Part shown: one piece after another, positions 27,005 through 40,229 of the stretch | Layout of the letters: each line of letters opens with the position of its first letter | Position numbering within the stretch: position 1 is the first letter of the stretch | Made by a program: the position numbers and the translations under genes | The notes under the pieces: generated by a model | Told to the model about the DNA's origin: nothing | Database searches by the model: none | What the model saw: only the letters and a program-made list of their open reading frames with translations | Assembly: GCA_019787685.1 (NCBI GenBank) | Contig: JAHNUO010000008.1 | Span: forward strand, 1,364,001-1,428,000 | Length of the DNA stretch: 64,000 nucleotides | Reading direction: 5' to 3' | From: Chiua virens | Taxonomy: Eukaryota; Basidiomycota; Agaricomycetes; Boletales; Boletaceae

Positions 27005-27705
27005 AGAACCAAAATTCGGTCGAGCACGGGATACCGGAAAAAAGATCCGGGCGTAGCCAGACTGTGTCGCTCTCACGTCCGAGTCCTTGCCGACAGCGTT
27101 GATGGTCTTTCAATTTCTTCCACCACTTCCACTCCTCAGTTTCATGGTATACAAAAACTATTCAAGGAGGTAATCCAACCATGTGTAAAGCTGGTCGGCA
27201 CGCAGATTCCCGGCCACGCCGGTATCATTGATCGAAACTTTGACTTGCAGGACTCGACTCAATAGTTATTCATAACCCGAGCAGTGACATGCTATTCGGG
27301 ACCGGCTATTAACAATATATCCCTGCCTACTTCCAGGCAAGTAGAAGCTTATAAACTCTGACTCGATGTCAATGAGGCGTTGACAGCAAACGTCAATGCT
27401 TTCACACGTGATTACCACCGTCAGGCTACACGGTGGAGCCCACTGGTGAAGAATCTTCGCGTGCGATTACTGCGCGATATATGCGGCGAGTTGCGACGAC
27501 TTGGAGCATTGCAATGTGGCTACAAGACCCAGCACAAAGGTATCACCACTCAATCACCGGATTCGGTGCTTAGCTGTGTGACGAGAGGGTCTTGAAGCCC
27601 CTTTGTCTACTCCGAACAGGCTCCGATTTCGTGAAGCATAATCTCTCTCCTCTTAGGACTTATCGGGTCATTGTTTCATCCCCCCCTGCATCCTCCACCT
27701 CCGCC
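27005..27705. other. Intergenic region between divergent genes
   Basis: Holds the promoters of the enoyl-CoA hydratase pseudogene (minus) and the acetyltransferase (plus). No further gene is recognised. Confidence 0.45.
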
Positions 27706-28392
27706 ATGAGCCCCGTCCTTTCCAAGTGTACCCTGTCTCCTCCTGAGGGTGTCACTCTGCGTGTAATGAAAGCATCTGACCTCCCTCATGTCCGGGTATT
27801 GCATGTCCGTGCCCTTTCTCCTTGCACATGTACTTTGTTTTGGCTTACAAGGGACCACCTGTAGCGCAATCTCCTACCCATTTCTTATCCAGCCGCATTT
27901 TTCCTCCAACTTCTTGTCAACCCCAGACGACTTTGCCTAGTTGCCACAGACCATGGCTCCATCATCGGCTTCGCTTCGGCAGCCATGGGTCTGGCACAAC
28001 CAGGCGCAGTCGGAGGACACATCCGGGATGACCGCTCGGGACCCCATTCCGATATTCCCCGTTCCCACATTACTCTTCTCACGCTCGGCGTATTGCCCTC
28101 GTACCAACGCAGAGGGATTGGGCGCGCTCTGGTGCACGGGGTCATCCAGCGTCTCGAGGCTGCTGTCTCTGCCGCAACACAGCCACACGCCTCCATATCC
28201 GGGACCGAGTCCGACAAGCAAGATAGTAAGGTTTCCATCCTCGTTCAAGTACAAGTCGCCCAGTCCAATTCGGCAGGCAAGTGTTTTTACACGCGTCTCG
28301 GCATGATCGATCAGTGGGTCCCGGATGATTTACGGTTCCATATTGGGCTGGCGTCACGAACATCCGTCATGGCGGGGGTGTTGTGTGTATGA
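27706..28392 (+). CDS. GNAT-fold N-acetyltransferase (Naa50-like)
   Basis: Acetyl-CoA-dependent N-acetyltransferase, closest in layout to the N-terminal acetyltransferase Naa50. The ATG at 27706 gives MSPVLSKCTLSPPEG, then LRVMKASDLPHVRVLH. After one intron (about 27807-27864) the frame continues RNLLPISYPAAFFLQLLVN and RLCLVATDHGSIIGFASAA. Motif A, the acetyl-CoA pyrophosphate loop, is ITLLTLGVLPSYQRRGIGRA (Q/RxxGxG/A). The C-terminal part has the usual NSAGKCFYTRLGM. It stops at 28392. About 210 residues, similar to the family. No defect seen. Confidence 0.85.
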
Positions 28393-28548
28393 AACAGAAC
28401 GAATAATTTAGATCTGGAGTGTAATTTATCATAGAATACGTCCCGGCGCTTGGACGCGGGGATATCATGTGTTGCATGACGTCGAAGGCCAAGTCGTTAC
28501 TACTGCAACACTTGCTACTAAGATCTAAGACTCCAGTTGTTTGTACAG

Positions 28549-29600
28549 TTAGACCACCCGTTCCGTACTATAAGAGTTTGACACATATCGATAATAACCA
28601 ACTACATTGGCGAGCGTTTCTCCTCCCTCGGTATCTCCTCGATGTCTCTCACCACCATCCGCCTCTATATCCTCCGCGACCTCGCTCTGCAGACCAGCTC
28701 CAAACACCATCAGTCCTCCGACAGCTTTGCGGCCGGATAACGTAGACAAACCAAATCCAGTGTCGATCCCAACCCCACTCCCTTCACCATTGTGGAGTGC
28801 ATACACCTCCCATATGCTGATAATGAATCGAGGTGTTAAAGTATATATAGACCTGCTAGTGTGAATTGCCAACTGGTGTTTGGAAGGTCCCCACGTGATA
28901 CAGCAGGCAGACGAAGTTCAGCAAGAACATTCTGTAACAGACAAGTTTCAGTTATGTAGTTCCATCAATAACATGGATTTCTGAACAATTGTGTTGACAG
29001 CAGGGAGGTGAACGCACGTCAAAAAGTAGAGAATGCCCTGGTTGACGAGTAGGTTTATGTACCGATTGAGATGCCACTGTTTTGCGACGCGGTACATTTG
29101 AAGTAATTGCCTCACGAACTGCGCGATGGCGAGAATGCACAACAACGGCCTGGGGATTTTTCGCAGAGCAAGGAGGATATCCCAGTACTTGAATGGGGAC
29201 CCTGACCGTTGGTCGGTAATGTGTACACCTGATCAATTGTAAACTACTCACAATCGGCTGCGCTGAAAGAGAGGATATATGTCCAAGGTTGGCTATGGCC
29301 AAATGCTTTGCCTTCAAGTGCTCGTGAATAGAAAGCAGCTGAATGCTCACAACTGCTGCACCGGCATCAGCCTGAGACAATGAAAATGGACCCAATACGC
29401 ACATCTACGGGAACACAGTCATCCAGACATATCCATCATTGCCAAGCTTGGGGGACGTACCTTTGTAGGATTAGGCCTGAAGCTACTCCCCACTTTTTCC
29501 GCAGTCAAAAGTTCAAAGTTCAATCAAATTCATATTTTACGATTTAAACTTACAGAGGGAATAACACCCAGTGGACAGTCGAGATCAGCATTCAGTACAT
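28549..29600 (-). CDS. DUF6533-family membrane protein (5' end uncertain)
   Basis: Multi-pass membrane protein of unknown function, family common in Agaricomycetes. The C-terminal half is clear: ILAIAQFVRQLLQMYRVAKQ then WHLNRYINLLVNQGILYFL, a membrane exon NFVCLLYHVGTFQ, and the cytoplasmic tail LTPRFIISIWEVYALHNG followed by GVGIDTGFGLSTLSG, a signature of this subfamily. The stop is at 28549. Upstream, a stretch with PNPTKMCVLGPFSLSQADAG may be an extracellular loop, but I could not find a clean first exon, so the start coordinate is approximate. It is a diverged relative of the three-gene array at 35-42 kb. Confidence 0.55.
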
Positions 29601-30138
29601 GTGTTACAACGCCATAAACTTATACCAAATTGTATAGGCCACAATAACGGACCTAGCAAAGATATTCAGCGACCAGGGTATGTGCCACGATACTGCTGTT
29701 GTCGGGATTGGAAGTGATCTGCTCACGGCGAGTACTCGTAACCGATGACTCGGGGTGACGTTCTCCCTTCCCTAAAAAGAGCCAGAACGACATCCTTATT
29801 TCCGCTCGTCGCCTGTTGTCTTCGGCCGGTCATGGGTATGCACCTGATTCTGGTGCTATGTGAGCTATCCTGCATCCAATATGCACAGCCTGAGGTTGGT
29901 CCTCAGGTTGAATATCTGCAAGCAAGTGCTTGGTCAGGCGCCTTCGCGAATGTTTTGTGCAGAAGGGATAGGTCTGTACGCGTTGAAAAGGAGGTTTCCA
30001 TTCTTGAAACATCACAAATAGATGTCAATAACCAGCCGTTCCAAATTTGGTATCTGCGACCTCCGATGTCTTCAACCCGTCGCGTTTGCGAGCAAGTCCC
30101 CTGTGTTTTGGTTGATGCCACTTGTTTAGCCATTCGAC
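29601..30138. other. Intergenic region upstream of the histone acetyltransferase scaffold gene
   Basis: A plus-strand frame (29745-30155) shows no family motif. Likely holds the promoter for the gene at 30139. Confidence 0.4.
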
Positions 30139-33100
30139 ATGACTCGCGGGTATAAGTCGCCTGGGGATCAAGCACTCCCCAAGGTCTCCTTCGTGCTCGT
30201 CCAAGACGATGATTCAGCACACCTGGCTGGCGTGCACGACCAACAAGCCAGGTCATATGGATGTGCGTGCTCGACGTTGTTTGGTTGGGTCTGTCATTAA
30301 CATTCAAGCCAAGACAACGACTTTTCCGAGTTTCAAAAACCAGACCATTACATTCGGTACATTGGTGGGTGGCCTGGCGTAGTGTGTTTGACGGCTTCTG
30401 ACGTTTAGCAGAGCCTCTCGAGAAGGATCTAGCGATTCAGGTCGAATACGATATGGACGAGCAAGGTTTGGCTGACTCTTCTCTTATCCGGAGTCCCGTT
30501 CGCTCATATGATGCCTCCTTATAGATCAAGAATGGCTGGATGCAGTCAACATCGAGCGAAAGAAAGATCACATCAATATAGTCACTTACGAGACGTTCGA
30601 AATCATTATGGATCGTCTGGAGAAGGAGTACTTCGACTTGGTACGTTACGTGGTTGTTGGAATGCCATCATCTATCTTACCATACTCTAGACCAAGAACA
30701 TCCCCAAATCAGACTATGCAATGCCCTCGGAGGACTCCACGTGTGCTATATGCGATGACTCGGAGGGAGAGAATAGCAACGCAATCGTGTTCTGTGATGG
30801 ATGTAACCTAGCTGTACATCAAGGTACGTATCTAAACTTCATAGTTTACGAGTGTTCTCATCGTTCAAGATTGTTATGGCGTTCCTTACATACCCGAGGG
30901 ACAGTGGCTTTGTCGAAAGTGTACTGTGTCGCCTGAGAACCCGGTGGTGAGGATATTTGCTTTTCTGACCAAGTGATCTTGAGCCATCCTCACGGACCTG
31001 TTCAGTCATGTATATTTTGTCCAAATGAGGGCGGCGCATTTAAACAGACAACTCTGGGTGACTGGGCTCATTTGTTATGTGCCATATGGATTCCCGAAAC
31101 TAGAGTTGCCAACGAAGTATTCATGGAGCCCATCACGGGCCCCGACAAGATCCCAAAACAACGGTGGAAGCTAGTAAGCATACCACTCCTGGCTGTATGC
31201 GAGGGCGTGACCATAAATTAACAAGTTGTTTAGAAATGCTCGATATGTGGCATTCGAGAAGGGGCATGCATCCAATGCACCAAGACGTCGTGCTTCCTGG
31301 CCTTCCACACCACTTGTGCAAGAAAGGAAAAGCTTCTTATGCCCATGAAAAGTACGCAAGGCTCGGAGCCTGTCACACTTACATGCTACTGCGAAAAACA
31401 CCTTCCGGTATGACGTTCGTGATTTGTTTCACTCTGACTCATTCATCCACGGACGTGTACAGAAAGAACAGGCGGACGCACGTCTCAAAGCCCTCGCGCA
31501 TGACAGTGTTACATCCAGTCCAAACTCCAAGTTGTCAAAATCCGCCAGAGCATATGCGAAGACGTACAAGACCGGACCTCCCCTCGTTCCTCAGATCATT
31601 GTCGATCGCATCATCAACTACATCACCAAAATTAATATACGCAAGAAACCTGAATTCGTTCAGATGGTTTGCAAATACTGGAGTCTCAAGCGTGAGGCAA
31701 GGCGGGGCGCACCACTTTTGAAAAGGCTGCATCTCGAACCATGGACTGCTTCCAATGCTGGGAAAATATTGAGTGAAGAAGAAAAGGCGTTGAAACTTGA
31801 GGTATATATTTGTCGTTTCGGAGTGCTGCCTGCGCAACTGAGCCGTGTCTAGCACTTGAAACACATCAGAGGCGATCTCGAGGCACTTCATGAACTGGCT
31901 CAGCTGTCTCGCAAACGAGAGAGCCGGAAGCTTGCGCAAGTAGAAGCTATTCAGAAGGTCCTGGACGCGGCGCTCTTTCCTCATTTGGCGCCAATGCGCC
32001 TCGCTTTCGAGAAGGTGCTCGCGTAAGTAGTCTGTTGTATTAAAAGGACAAGGTCATTCATGAGTTGACAGCCTCGACCGAAATGGTCTATTCAAACATC
32101 CGGTATCCAAGACCGAAGTACCTGACTACTATGAAGTCGTCAAGAACCCCATGACTTGGGACACAATTGATGCCAGACTGGACCGGTATGAATACTGGGA
32201 TTTCGTGACTTTCAAAGTGAGTGAAGGGCCCTTATTCTGGTGATCGATAGATGATTTTTCGTCCTTAGGGTGACGTTGAACTTGTCCTGTCCAATGCCAT
32301 CTTGTACAACAAGCCTGGGACGACTTTTTACAAGACTGCTCAACGGATGCAAACCACGGTTCAACCCATTCTCGAAGACTTAGTCTCGCTAAGACACTAC
32401 CATCCATATGCGCAAGACACGGAGCCATCTATCGGAGACTTTGAACCGCCTTTGGAAATGCTTCAGCTGCTCGCTTCAAACGAAGAGATACGGGATGCCA
32501 TCAGCCTTCTCCTCGAAATGGACCCGCTTAGTTCTCTATTCGCCTACGAACTAGGGCGAGTCAAACCCCCACCCCCACCCCCTCCGCCAAAGCTAAAGCC
32601 AAGCAAAAAGAAGGGCGCAAAAACTTTCAAGGTCACCGAACCTGCTTCCCTCGATACCGCTCCTGGATTTCGTGCGCCTCTTGCCCCTCGTACTCGGCGT
32701 GCGGTTGCCGCTGCCGCTGCCTTCGAAGCAGAAGTCACAGGTGGCGTGGCTGAAGAGAACGTTCCGGAAGCGGCGGAAGCAGGCGCTGGAGAAGTAGCAA
32801 AGAAACATACCAAGATGCGAACCACGGGTCAACCAGACGTTCCTTTGATGGTGGAAGACGTGGATAGTCAGGGCTCATTCAAAATGTTTGATCATGGTTG
32901 GATCCTACCTACAGGCCAGAAACGACGTGGGAGGCAGGTAGTCGAGAGACAAATGCAACCTCCGCCAAAGAAACGAATGCGAACGGGTGCGTGTTAAGAG
33001 CTATTTCGTTTGTCACTGACTTGAGATCCCCTTTTGGCAGAGCGCGGCACGTCGAACCTCTCGACGATCAGTACGACTGCGTCCGAGAACCAGACGATAC

Positions 33101-35022
33101 ATGGGACGGCGCCTCCCGAGGAGGTTGCTGGACCGTCTGGTCTGACTATTGAGGGAAAAGTAGACGTAGATATGTCGATGAACGTTGAGCAGGCAGAGCC
33201 GGAGGTGGAACCTTCTGTCCCCGACACCGTCCTCGCCTCGGAACCTATAACCGAGCCCGTTCCTGAACATGAACATGAACAAGCTATTCCCGAACCCATC
33301 CCGGAACCTGTCCCAGAATCAGAGCCCGAGCCCGTCTCCGAAGCTATCCTCGAACCCGTCCCAGAGCCAGTGCCCGAACCCGAACCCACTGTCGAAGTTG
33401 TCCCGGAACCCTTCTCTGCGCCCGTCCCCGCGCCCGTCCCCGCGCCCGTCGTCGCGCCCGTCCCCGCACACGCGCCCGCAGAAATTCCTGCACCTATCCC
33501 CGTCCCCGTCCCCGAACCTGCGCCAGCAATAGTTCCTGCACCTGTCACCGCACCCGCACCCGCGCCAGCAACAATTCCTGCACCTGTCCCCGCCCCCGTC
33601 CCCACACCTGCGCCAGCAGTAATTCCTGTCCCCGTCCCCGCGCTTGTACTTGCACCCGTCCCCATATCCATCCCCGCACCCGTTCCTGCACCTCTTTACG
33701 CACCAGCGCCCATTCCTGAACTTGCTCCTGGTGGCCCCGAACCTGAACTTCCCGCTGCACCTGAGCCTGAACCCGAGCCCGCATCTGCGCCACCGCCAGA
33801 TGTAAATGAAGAGACGGACGCTGAGCTGGCGGCGCGTATTGCTGCGATCCCGAGAGATCAATATACCAACATCATCGCGAAGGATGGCAAGATCATCATC
33901 GAAGAGCTTGATACGCCAGCCATTCGCCGAGCAAAGGCTTTACGCCGCAAGGCAGAAAAAAAGGCAGCGGCAGTCGCCGCCGCCGGCCCATCGCAGGCGC
34001 AACCCCCATCGTCTATCCGTCACAAGCGCGATGATCATGACTCTGACTTGTCATCTCTGAGTGAGCTCGAGAGTGATGAAGAAGGTGGAGGGAAAGCGGG
34101 TCACACGGCGCGAAAGGCTCCACCGCCACCCCAACCTATTGCACTTCCGCCGGCACCATCGCAGCCTGTTGGGCCGGGCGTAGTTGTTCTTCCAGAGGGT
34201 AAATCGCTCGAAGGAGGTACCCTCGGTGAGTTTTTTTTTTGCGATGGACCATGGTGACACGTTAGCTCACGCATTGATTCCTCCAGTGTGGGCGAAAGCA
34301 AGTTCGTTCGATCTATTTCTCAACATACAAACACTCACTGACGTTCGTATTCTAGATACCTATCCGTGGTGGCCAGCGGTCATTTATGAACCAAACGATG
34401 AACGTATTCCTCCTGCGGTGAAGAAGCAACGTGAGGTGGGAAAACAAACTGGCGAGGGCCCTGTGCACCTGATTCAATTCTTCGACAAATCGTCTCAATG
34501 GCACGTCTTGTTCCTGCGCTCCGTTTTGTTCAATGTTTGACGATGGAATAGGCAATGGATTGGAACTAGTCGGCTCTTGTTGCTTGGTGAAGACAATGGT
34601 GAGTGGACGCATTGCATGCTTCAACTTCTCGATGAATCCGAATCATGCTCACATATGTGTGATGGTTGAATAGCATTGGACGCCGAACTGCTTGCGCCGA
34701 CGTCACGTCGGCAACGTTGGAAAACGGCGAGCATCCGAAAAGACTGCCGAGATGCCTATGCGTGCGTGATTTCGTATGAGATTGTGTTGCTGAGTCGTAT
34801 CGTTGATGCTCGGTTTGTCTCGATAGCCGGGCGATTGCAGAGATGGAGACCGAGGCTGATATCGCTGCCGAGGCTCATCAGGCGGAGATGGAGATTATCG
34901 CAGAACAAGAGCCTGCGGTCGTCGAGACGGCACTCGAGCCTGGCCCAGAGGTGACAATGGAAAATGTGAATGAGAGCATAGAGAGAGGCGTCGACGTGGA
35001 GATGGCGGCGCCAGCGGAATGA
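30139..35022 (+). CDS. Nto1/BRPF-like scaffold of a MYST histone acetyltransferase complex (PHD-ZnK-PHD, bromodomain, PWWP)
   Basis: Chromatin reader and scaffold of a NuA3/MOZ-type acetyltransferase. The ATG at 30139 starts [18 protein letters not shown]; EPc-like segments ([20 protein letters not shown]) follow. The first PHD finger reads [45 protein letters not shown] zinc knuckle and second PHD come next ([42 protein letters not shown]). The bromodomain is at about 32090-32400, with [17 protein letters not shown] and VLSNAILYN carrying the acetyl-lysine Asn. A very long Pro/Glu/Ala tract follows (about 33240-33780), then a basic coiled segment. A C-terminal PWWP domain (VWAKA joined to [18 protein letters not shown]) should bind methylated H3K36 nucleosomes. 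Stop at 35020-35022. Roughly fifteen short introns. Confidence 0.92.
33240..33790 (+). repeat. Pro/Glu/Ala-rich low-complexity tract inside the Nto1-like gene
   Basis: Degenerate 6-base units (cccgtc, cccgag, cctgcg) encode repeated VPEP, VPAP and PAPA steps for about 180 codons between the bromodomain and PWWP domain. The reverse strand is open only because of this composition. Confidence 0.85.
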
Positions 35023-35333
35023 ATTTTTTTAGTATATATATCGGGTATTATATTACAATCTTGCGAGCATTCTATATGTAAGTAACCTCGCGGTACGTGT
35101 CCATCGTGGTGTCCTGCACTTGCCTCCCCCGAGTCGGTCTATATATCTTTGCGGAGCCAACACCGAGAGCTACTGGGCACTTTTATGTCTCCTATTTTCT
35201 TCCCCTTGAACTTGAAGTGGCCCTTCAAGATGCAGCGACCTTGGGCAATGCTTTCTTCGCCTTTGGTTCCTCCCTACTAGTATACACTTCATCACGTCGT
35301 CGACGCGAAAAACTATGAGGGCTACATACTAAC

Positions 35334-37110
35334 CTACTCCGAGTCATCGCTACTCTCGTATGTGTCTCTCTCTCGCAAGGCTCGCGCCCGAATGGCCCCC
35401 ACAAACGGTGGCGAGTCTTTCGACACTGCATCTCGGCGAATCACGCTCAGCTCATACACACCCTCGCCGTCACGTCCAGCTCTCGACGCCCAAAGATGAT
35501 GACCACGATCACGCTTATGCAGATCCGCCATCCGACTCCCCGTCCAATCTCCGAGGTCCGACTGGTACATCACCTGTTGGTCGACCATGACCGTGATGTG
35601 TCGATTAATCTCCCGGCTGACGCCGCGCGTCGAGTCAGGTTGTGCGCGGAGTCGTCCAAGGTTGAGGATCAGGCGTTGTCCGATGACCGACAGGAACGGG
35701 TGCGTGATTCTGTGGGCGGGTCAGATTTTTGGAGATGCACAGTTGGTTTTACTCACGTGTCCAGAGTGAAGCTTCTCGGGTCCTTGTGGATACGTTTTCA
35801 GCGTAATTCGTCGAGGCATCGATGAGTGATCCTTACCCCACTGTAGACGGACCTGATCATGTGCCGGAGGTGAGAACGATTCTATATCTCCACAGCACGA
35901 CGTACCAGCACACGATGGTGAACAGGACATTGAACATAGCCGCCTGTATAATGCTCAGGCCGAGATGTCAGTGATCCAGGTGAATCTTACGATATAGAAC
36001 AAGAGAGCTGGAACGTCGATCAGTGAAGCGATCAATGACCAAGGGGCTGTATCGCCTCACCATCCCGTGTGAGAAGACGATTCAACTGTGAGGGTTGGAC
36101 TTCACGAGCATCTTGGATCGGTCTGAAAAGTCGATGATATACAATCAAGAACATAAAGGTGTCGATGACCAGTCTACATGAGAGCTGAATATGTCAGCTC
36201 TTGTCATGTTTTAATTTACTCACATTAATAACCTCGTTCCCCACTAAAGAGTTTAATGTTGCGGTCACCCTCGACATGCATTCCAGGAACAACGACATAC
36301 GTTAAAGGCTACAGATCGAGGAATGAGATCAAGGAGATCAAGAAAGAAGAGGGACATACGGGGTACCGGACTAAAGCATATGCCGGTTGCGTTCAGAAAT
36401 AGTATCGGCAAGGCTGCCAAAAAGTTGTAATACATCGATGGATCTCAAGGGATAACACTCACGTGGAAGGGTTGCCCACAAGTAGGTCGATACCATGATC
36501 GTACCTAGACCATAAAGAGCATACAATCCGCTTAGCGACACAGAAACTTTGCGTTCGATTCTCAAGAGTGCACAGACACGCATCGCAACCAAAACTGCAC
36601 TTGACTTGTCAAACAAAGCATGTCTCGGGGCGTAATTAGGGTACTCACTGCGGATGGACTCTTCCGACAAGACTGCAAAGATTGCGGAATACAATTGGAA
36701 TACCACACAAAACTAAAGTCGAGGAAACTTGACATGTGATGTGGAAGCACTGAAAGATGTATACCTTTGGTGAACCGTGACTTAGATACCCGGTCTCCTC
36801 CAGCATGACAACTGTCTGTCCTATCAAATTTCCATACCGATTGACCAGAAAGAGAACTTTGAACAGTGTCCACGGAACATCCCAGATGCGCGATACCTAT
36901 TACAAAGTCACGGCGTCACCCCAGATCGATCCATGGTCGTCCATGAGACGTACCTCGAGCGGAAGGGTAAGAAGGTAATCGTATAAAAGCAAAGTTATTC
37001 CTGCAAAAGCGACTGACCTTGGGCGAGAACTCAATCAAGTAAAGTAATCCGGTTTCAAGCACTCACTTGCGAATGAAGAACGGGCCCAAAAAAGCTGGTG
37101 GTACAGACAT
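35334..37110 (-). CDS. DUF6533-family membrane protein, array copy A
   Basis: Seven-helix-type membrane protein, unknown function. The start at 37110 gives MSVPPAFLGPFFIRK; after an intron SVAFAGITLLLYDYLLTLPL begins the DUF6533 domain, followed by TLFKVLFLVNRYGNLIGQ, MLEETGYLSHGS, VFQLYSAIFAVLSEESI and VAMRVCALLRIERKVSVSL. The C-terminus carries HPFLSVIGQRLILNLGRLRA, the conserved tail motif, then a hydrophilic tail rich in Arg/Asp/Ser ending at 35334. Intron positions match copies B and C. It is the first of three same-strand paralogues at about 2.5 kb spacing. Confidence 0.75.
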
Positions 37111-37861
37111 GACTTGGCCAAGTACTAGTGATGGTGAGAATCGGGGGGGACGAGCATATAGCGGTTCGATGTCCAAGATGAGCCATTCGCGACACCAATC
37201 GCGATAGACTTGTTTTCAAATGTGGTTCGTAACAACCTGCGGCGTAGATCATCCGACAAGTCGACACGATTCAACCCGTCAGGTTTCATGTATCCGAACG
37301 AAGATGGACAAAAAAAAGTCCGCCTAGAACAGTGAGAATACATTCCTTGTACAAGATATGCTGCATGTACGTAGCGCAGCGAAGGTCTGCCGTCCGGGTC
37401 GCCCGCCCTCTCGATGAATTCCAGGATACTTCGATGCTTAAAGTGCCAGTGATTCGGAATGATAGCCAGCACGTTTCTCATGTGTGACATTCAGGTGCGT
37501 CCGTCCAACGGTGACTCCAGTGAGAACAACCCACGAATACGTTTCATCGTCACCGAAGATCCAATCGGCTCACCTCCGTCGGTTCCCCAGTGAGCTCTTA
37601 TGATCGAGTTCCTAAGGGTCTGGTATCAATTCCGAGCATAACGTGAATGTTTGAACTTTCTTCGCATAGTTGATGGGTATTAGTCAGTGAAGCTTTGAAG
37701 GCTAAGACTCGGAGTGCCGCTGCAATCGGCGAAGAAACCGCATTCCCTCAGCTGAGTCGGTGTTTGCCGTGTGTGGCCCTTGAAAGCTTGACTACGCCGC
37801 TATGCGGCCGGTAAATTGAGTGATTACTATGTACAGTTACTAGAACTTCTCATGATCATTG

Positions 37862-39610
37862 TTACAGTGCTATCATCTCGTCTTCTCCGCTTTGCACCCC
37901 GGGCCGCTCAAGATTGTCTCTCACGGCCATCTGTCGGTCTATTTCGCGGCTCCAATCCCTCATCGTGTTTTGTTGCACACGAAGTCCCCGGAGGTTGAGC
38001 ACGAGGCGTTGTCCAAGGATGGAGATGAGGGGAAACGTAAACCTGATTTCGCCGCCCAAGGAAAAGGCGTGATTATGAGTGTCATAATGAACACGCAATG
38101 CATTGCTCACAATGTCTGTAAAAGGTTTCTCGGGTCCTGAGGCCAATGTCAAGATGCACGTAGTTTGTTAATGATGCATTATCTCTACCCGCAGGTAATC
38201 ACTTGCCTCACGCCAGACAGTCCTGATTCGTTATAGGAAGAATCAAATTGGTCGGGATTATCGAGAGTGAGACAAAAATGCGCACCAGCATATGATGGAA
38301 AATACGCCGTTAAATAGATTCATCTTGACGACCAAAATGAGGTCAACTCAGCTTGAATGGCTCAATGAATTTTTCGGTGAAACCTTACAACATAGAAAAG
38401 AAATGCTAGAACAGGAAGGAGTTCAGTTTAATTGAAATAAAATGTTTCTCCTTTCTAAAAAAGATATCGCAACTGCCTTACCATCTCGTACAAGAAGACG
38501 AACCAAGGGGGATGCGCGGAGACTTTGGGATTCCTTGGCGAGTCTAGACAGGCTAAAATATACCATCGCCAACGCAAAAGCGTCGAGCGACAGTCTGTTT
38601 CCGTACCCATGAGCAGTCGAGTGCGTTGTAGTATAGTTCGGGGCACTCACGTTGCAAACCAGAACATCCACTGCGAAGGATGTCATCATAAATTCGGCGT
38701 ACAACAATAATGGCAGTGAAGAAGACATACGACACCGGCTAAAAAAGTCGTTGCGAATGCAAAATGAGTGACGTCAACCATATGCGGAATGGTAGCGTAC
38801 CTGGTGCTGGGGCGTGGCAGAGACCGAGCTCTTCCACATACTCGAATTTGTGGGCTGCGCAGAAAAGGAGAGATACGCATTCGAAAATCCGGTGAAAGAT
38901 GTGGTATATCATCGTGGTTGACGACTCACAAGGCGTTTTCACCGTCGAATAGGCTGTCATCACGCAGACTCCCAAGATGTACATGGAATATACTGAAATC
39001 AAAAAGACTGTAACGCTGCGTTTGCACCCCCAGACGGCCCAAGCGCGCATTAGGACCAAGACTATTTCCGATCAGTCAACCGCTAATCAAATGGGTCATT
39101 CTGGGGAGTGATGTTTGGCATGTTACGCACTGCGGATGGATTCGCCTGTAAACACGATCAAGAGGGAGCAATAGATCCGAAAGGCTACACAAAACTAGCG
39201 AGTATGGATGAGCTCCAGACCCCCGCTACGAAACTGGGGATACACCTTCTGAGAACCATGAGCCAGGCAGCCCATTTCCTCCAGCAGGATGTACATTTGG
39301 CCGATCAGATTCCCATATCGGTTAATGAAGAAGCCTGCCTTGACCAGCGTCCACGGGGTGTTCCAGATATATGTCACCTGTCGAGTAACCCGGTCCCAAC
39401 ACCGTGACGTATTGGCATTCAGCGTTCAACAATCGGAAACGGACGTACTTCCGGTGAAAGTGTGATGAAATAGTCATATATGAGTAGAGAGTTCCCCGCG
39501 AGGGCAAATGACCTATACATATACACATAGAATCAAGCAATCGAAGAGGTGTTTGTGACTCACTGGCGAAGAAATACTTGTTCCACAAGGGTAGATGACA
39601 ATGCTGGCAT
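37862..39610 (-). CDS. DUF6533-family membrane protein, array copy B
   Basis: Paralogue of copies A and C. The proposed start at 39610 gives MPALSSTLVEQVFLRQ, joined to SFALAGNSLLIYDYFITLSP, then TYIWNTPWTLVKAGFFINRY and NLIGQMYILLEEMGCLAHGS. The middle helices read LVLMRAWAVWGCKRSVTVFL and SVYSMYILGVCVM; SRLAKESQSLRASPLVRLLV is the cytoplasmic loop. The tail holds FTFPLISILGQRLVLNLRGL and a DWSREIDRQ motif, stopping at 37862. The hydrophilic tail is shorter than in A and C. An upstream start, before 39610, cannot be excluded. Confidence 0.7.
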
Positions 39611-40009
39611 CACGGAACTGTCGGTGTTGTATGAGGATTCCTCTTCATATAAATATGTTAGTAACCATACGCGGAGCGCTCGCTGCTGCCTGCGTATCGA
39701 TGCCGAATACTTGGTCCCTGAGAATTGAAGAGTTCCACGTAACCTGCAAGCAATTGACGGCATGGACAGGACACCACCATTCAAGTTGGCCCTTGGGATG
39801 CTTACCGACTCAGTGGACCTCCAAGCATGTGAGTAACAGAGTTCGTAAGAATAATGATCAATAGGACAAACCTACTCAAGAGTCAGTGGGCGTATACGTT
39901 TCTACCGGATTTTCCCCGCAATTCATTATGATTATGTACATCCATTCCTCACCGGCCACCGTCTGGTGCCAAGACCCGGAAGATCAGTGGCGTGCTATTC
40001 AAGTTGGGG

Positions 40010-40084
40010 TGGGAATGTAACCCGGGCCCCTGACTCGGACTCAAATCAGATAACAGTTACTTAATCACTGCACCAAGTGAGACC
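40010..40084 (-). other. tRNA-like (possible SINE head) sequence
   Basis: Read on the minus strand from 40084, ggtctcacttggtgcagtga resembles a tRNA 5' end with an A box (TGGTGCAGTGATTA), and about 45 bases on, gggttacattccc resembles a diverged B box (GGTTCxAxTCC). The T-stem pairs only in part, so it is not a working tRNA; a tRNA pseudogene or tRNA-derived SINE head in the spacer between array copies B and C is more likely. Confidence 0.35.
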
Positions 40085-40229
40085 TTACATACAACTGTCC
40101 ATCACTTCCATGCATCCCCATACATTGCTGCGTCCAAATAAAAAGATTAGTCTAAGGTAATCCGACACGACTGTCAACTGTCCTCATTGTTCCCCTCCCG
40201 CAAACTTGGTGCAAGAATGGGTGTCACCT

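Noticed and set aside
32994..33861. Long minus-strand open frames, one rich in Gly/Ala/Thr and one rich in Arg/Gly/Asp
   Set aside because: They are antisense readings of the Pro/Glu repeat tract in the Nto1-like gene. Their composition is fully explained by the repeat and they have no start context or domain.
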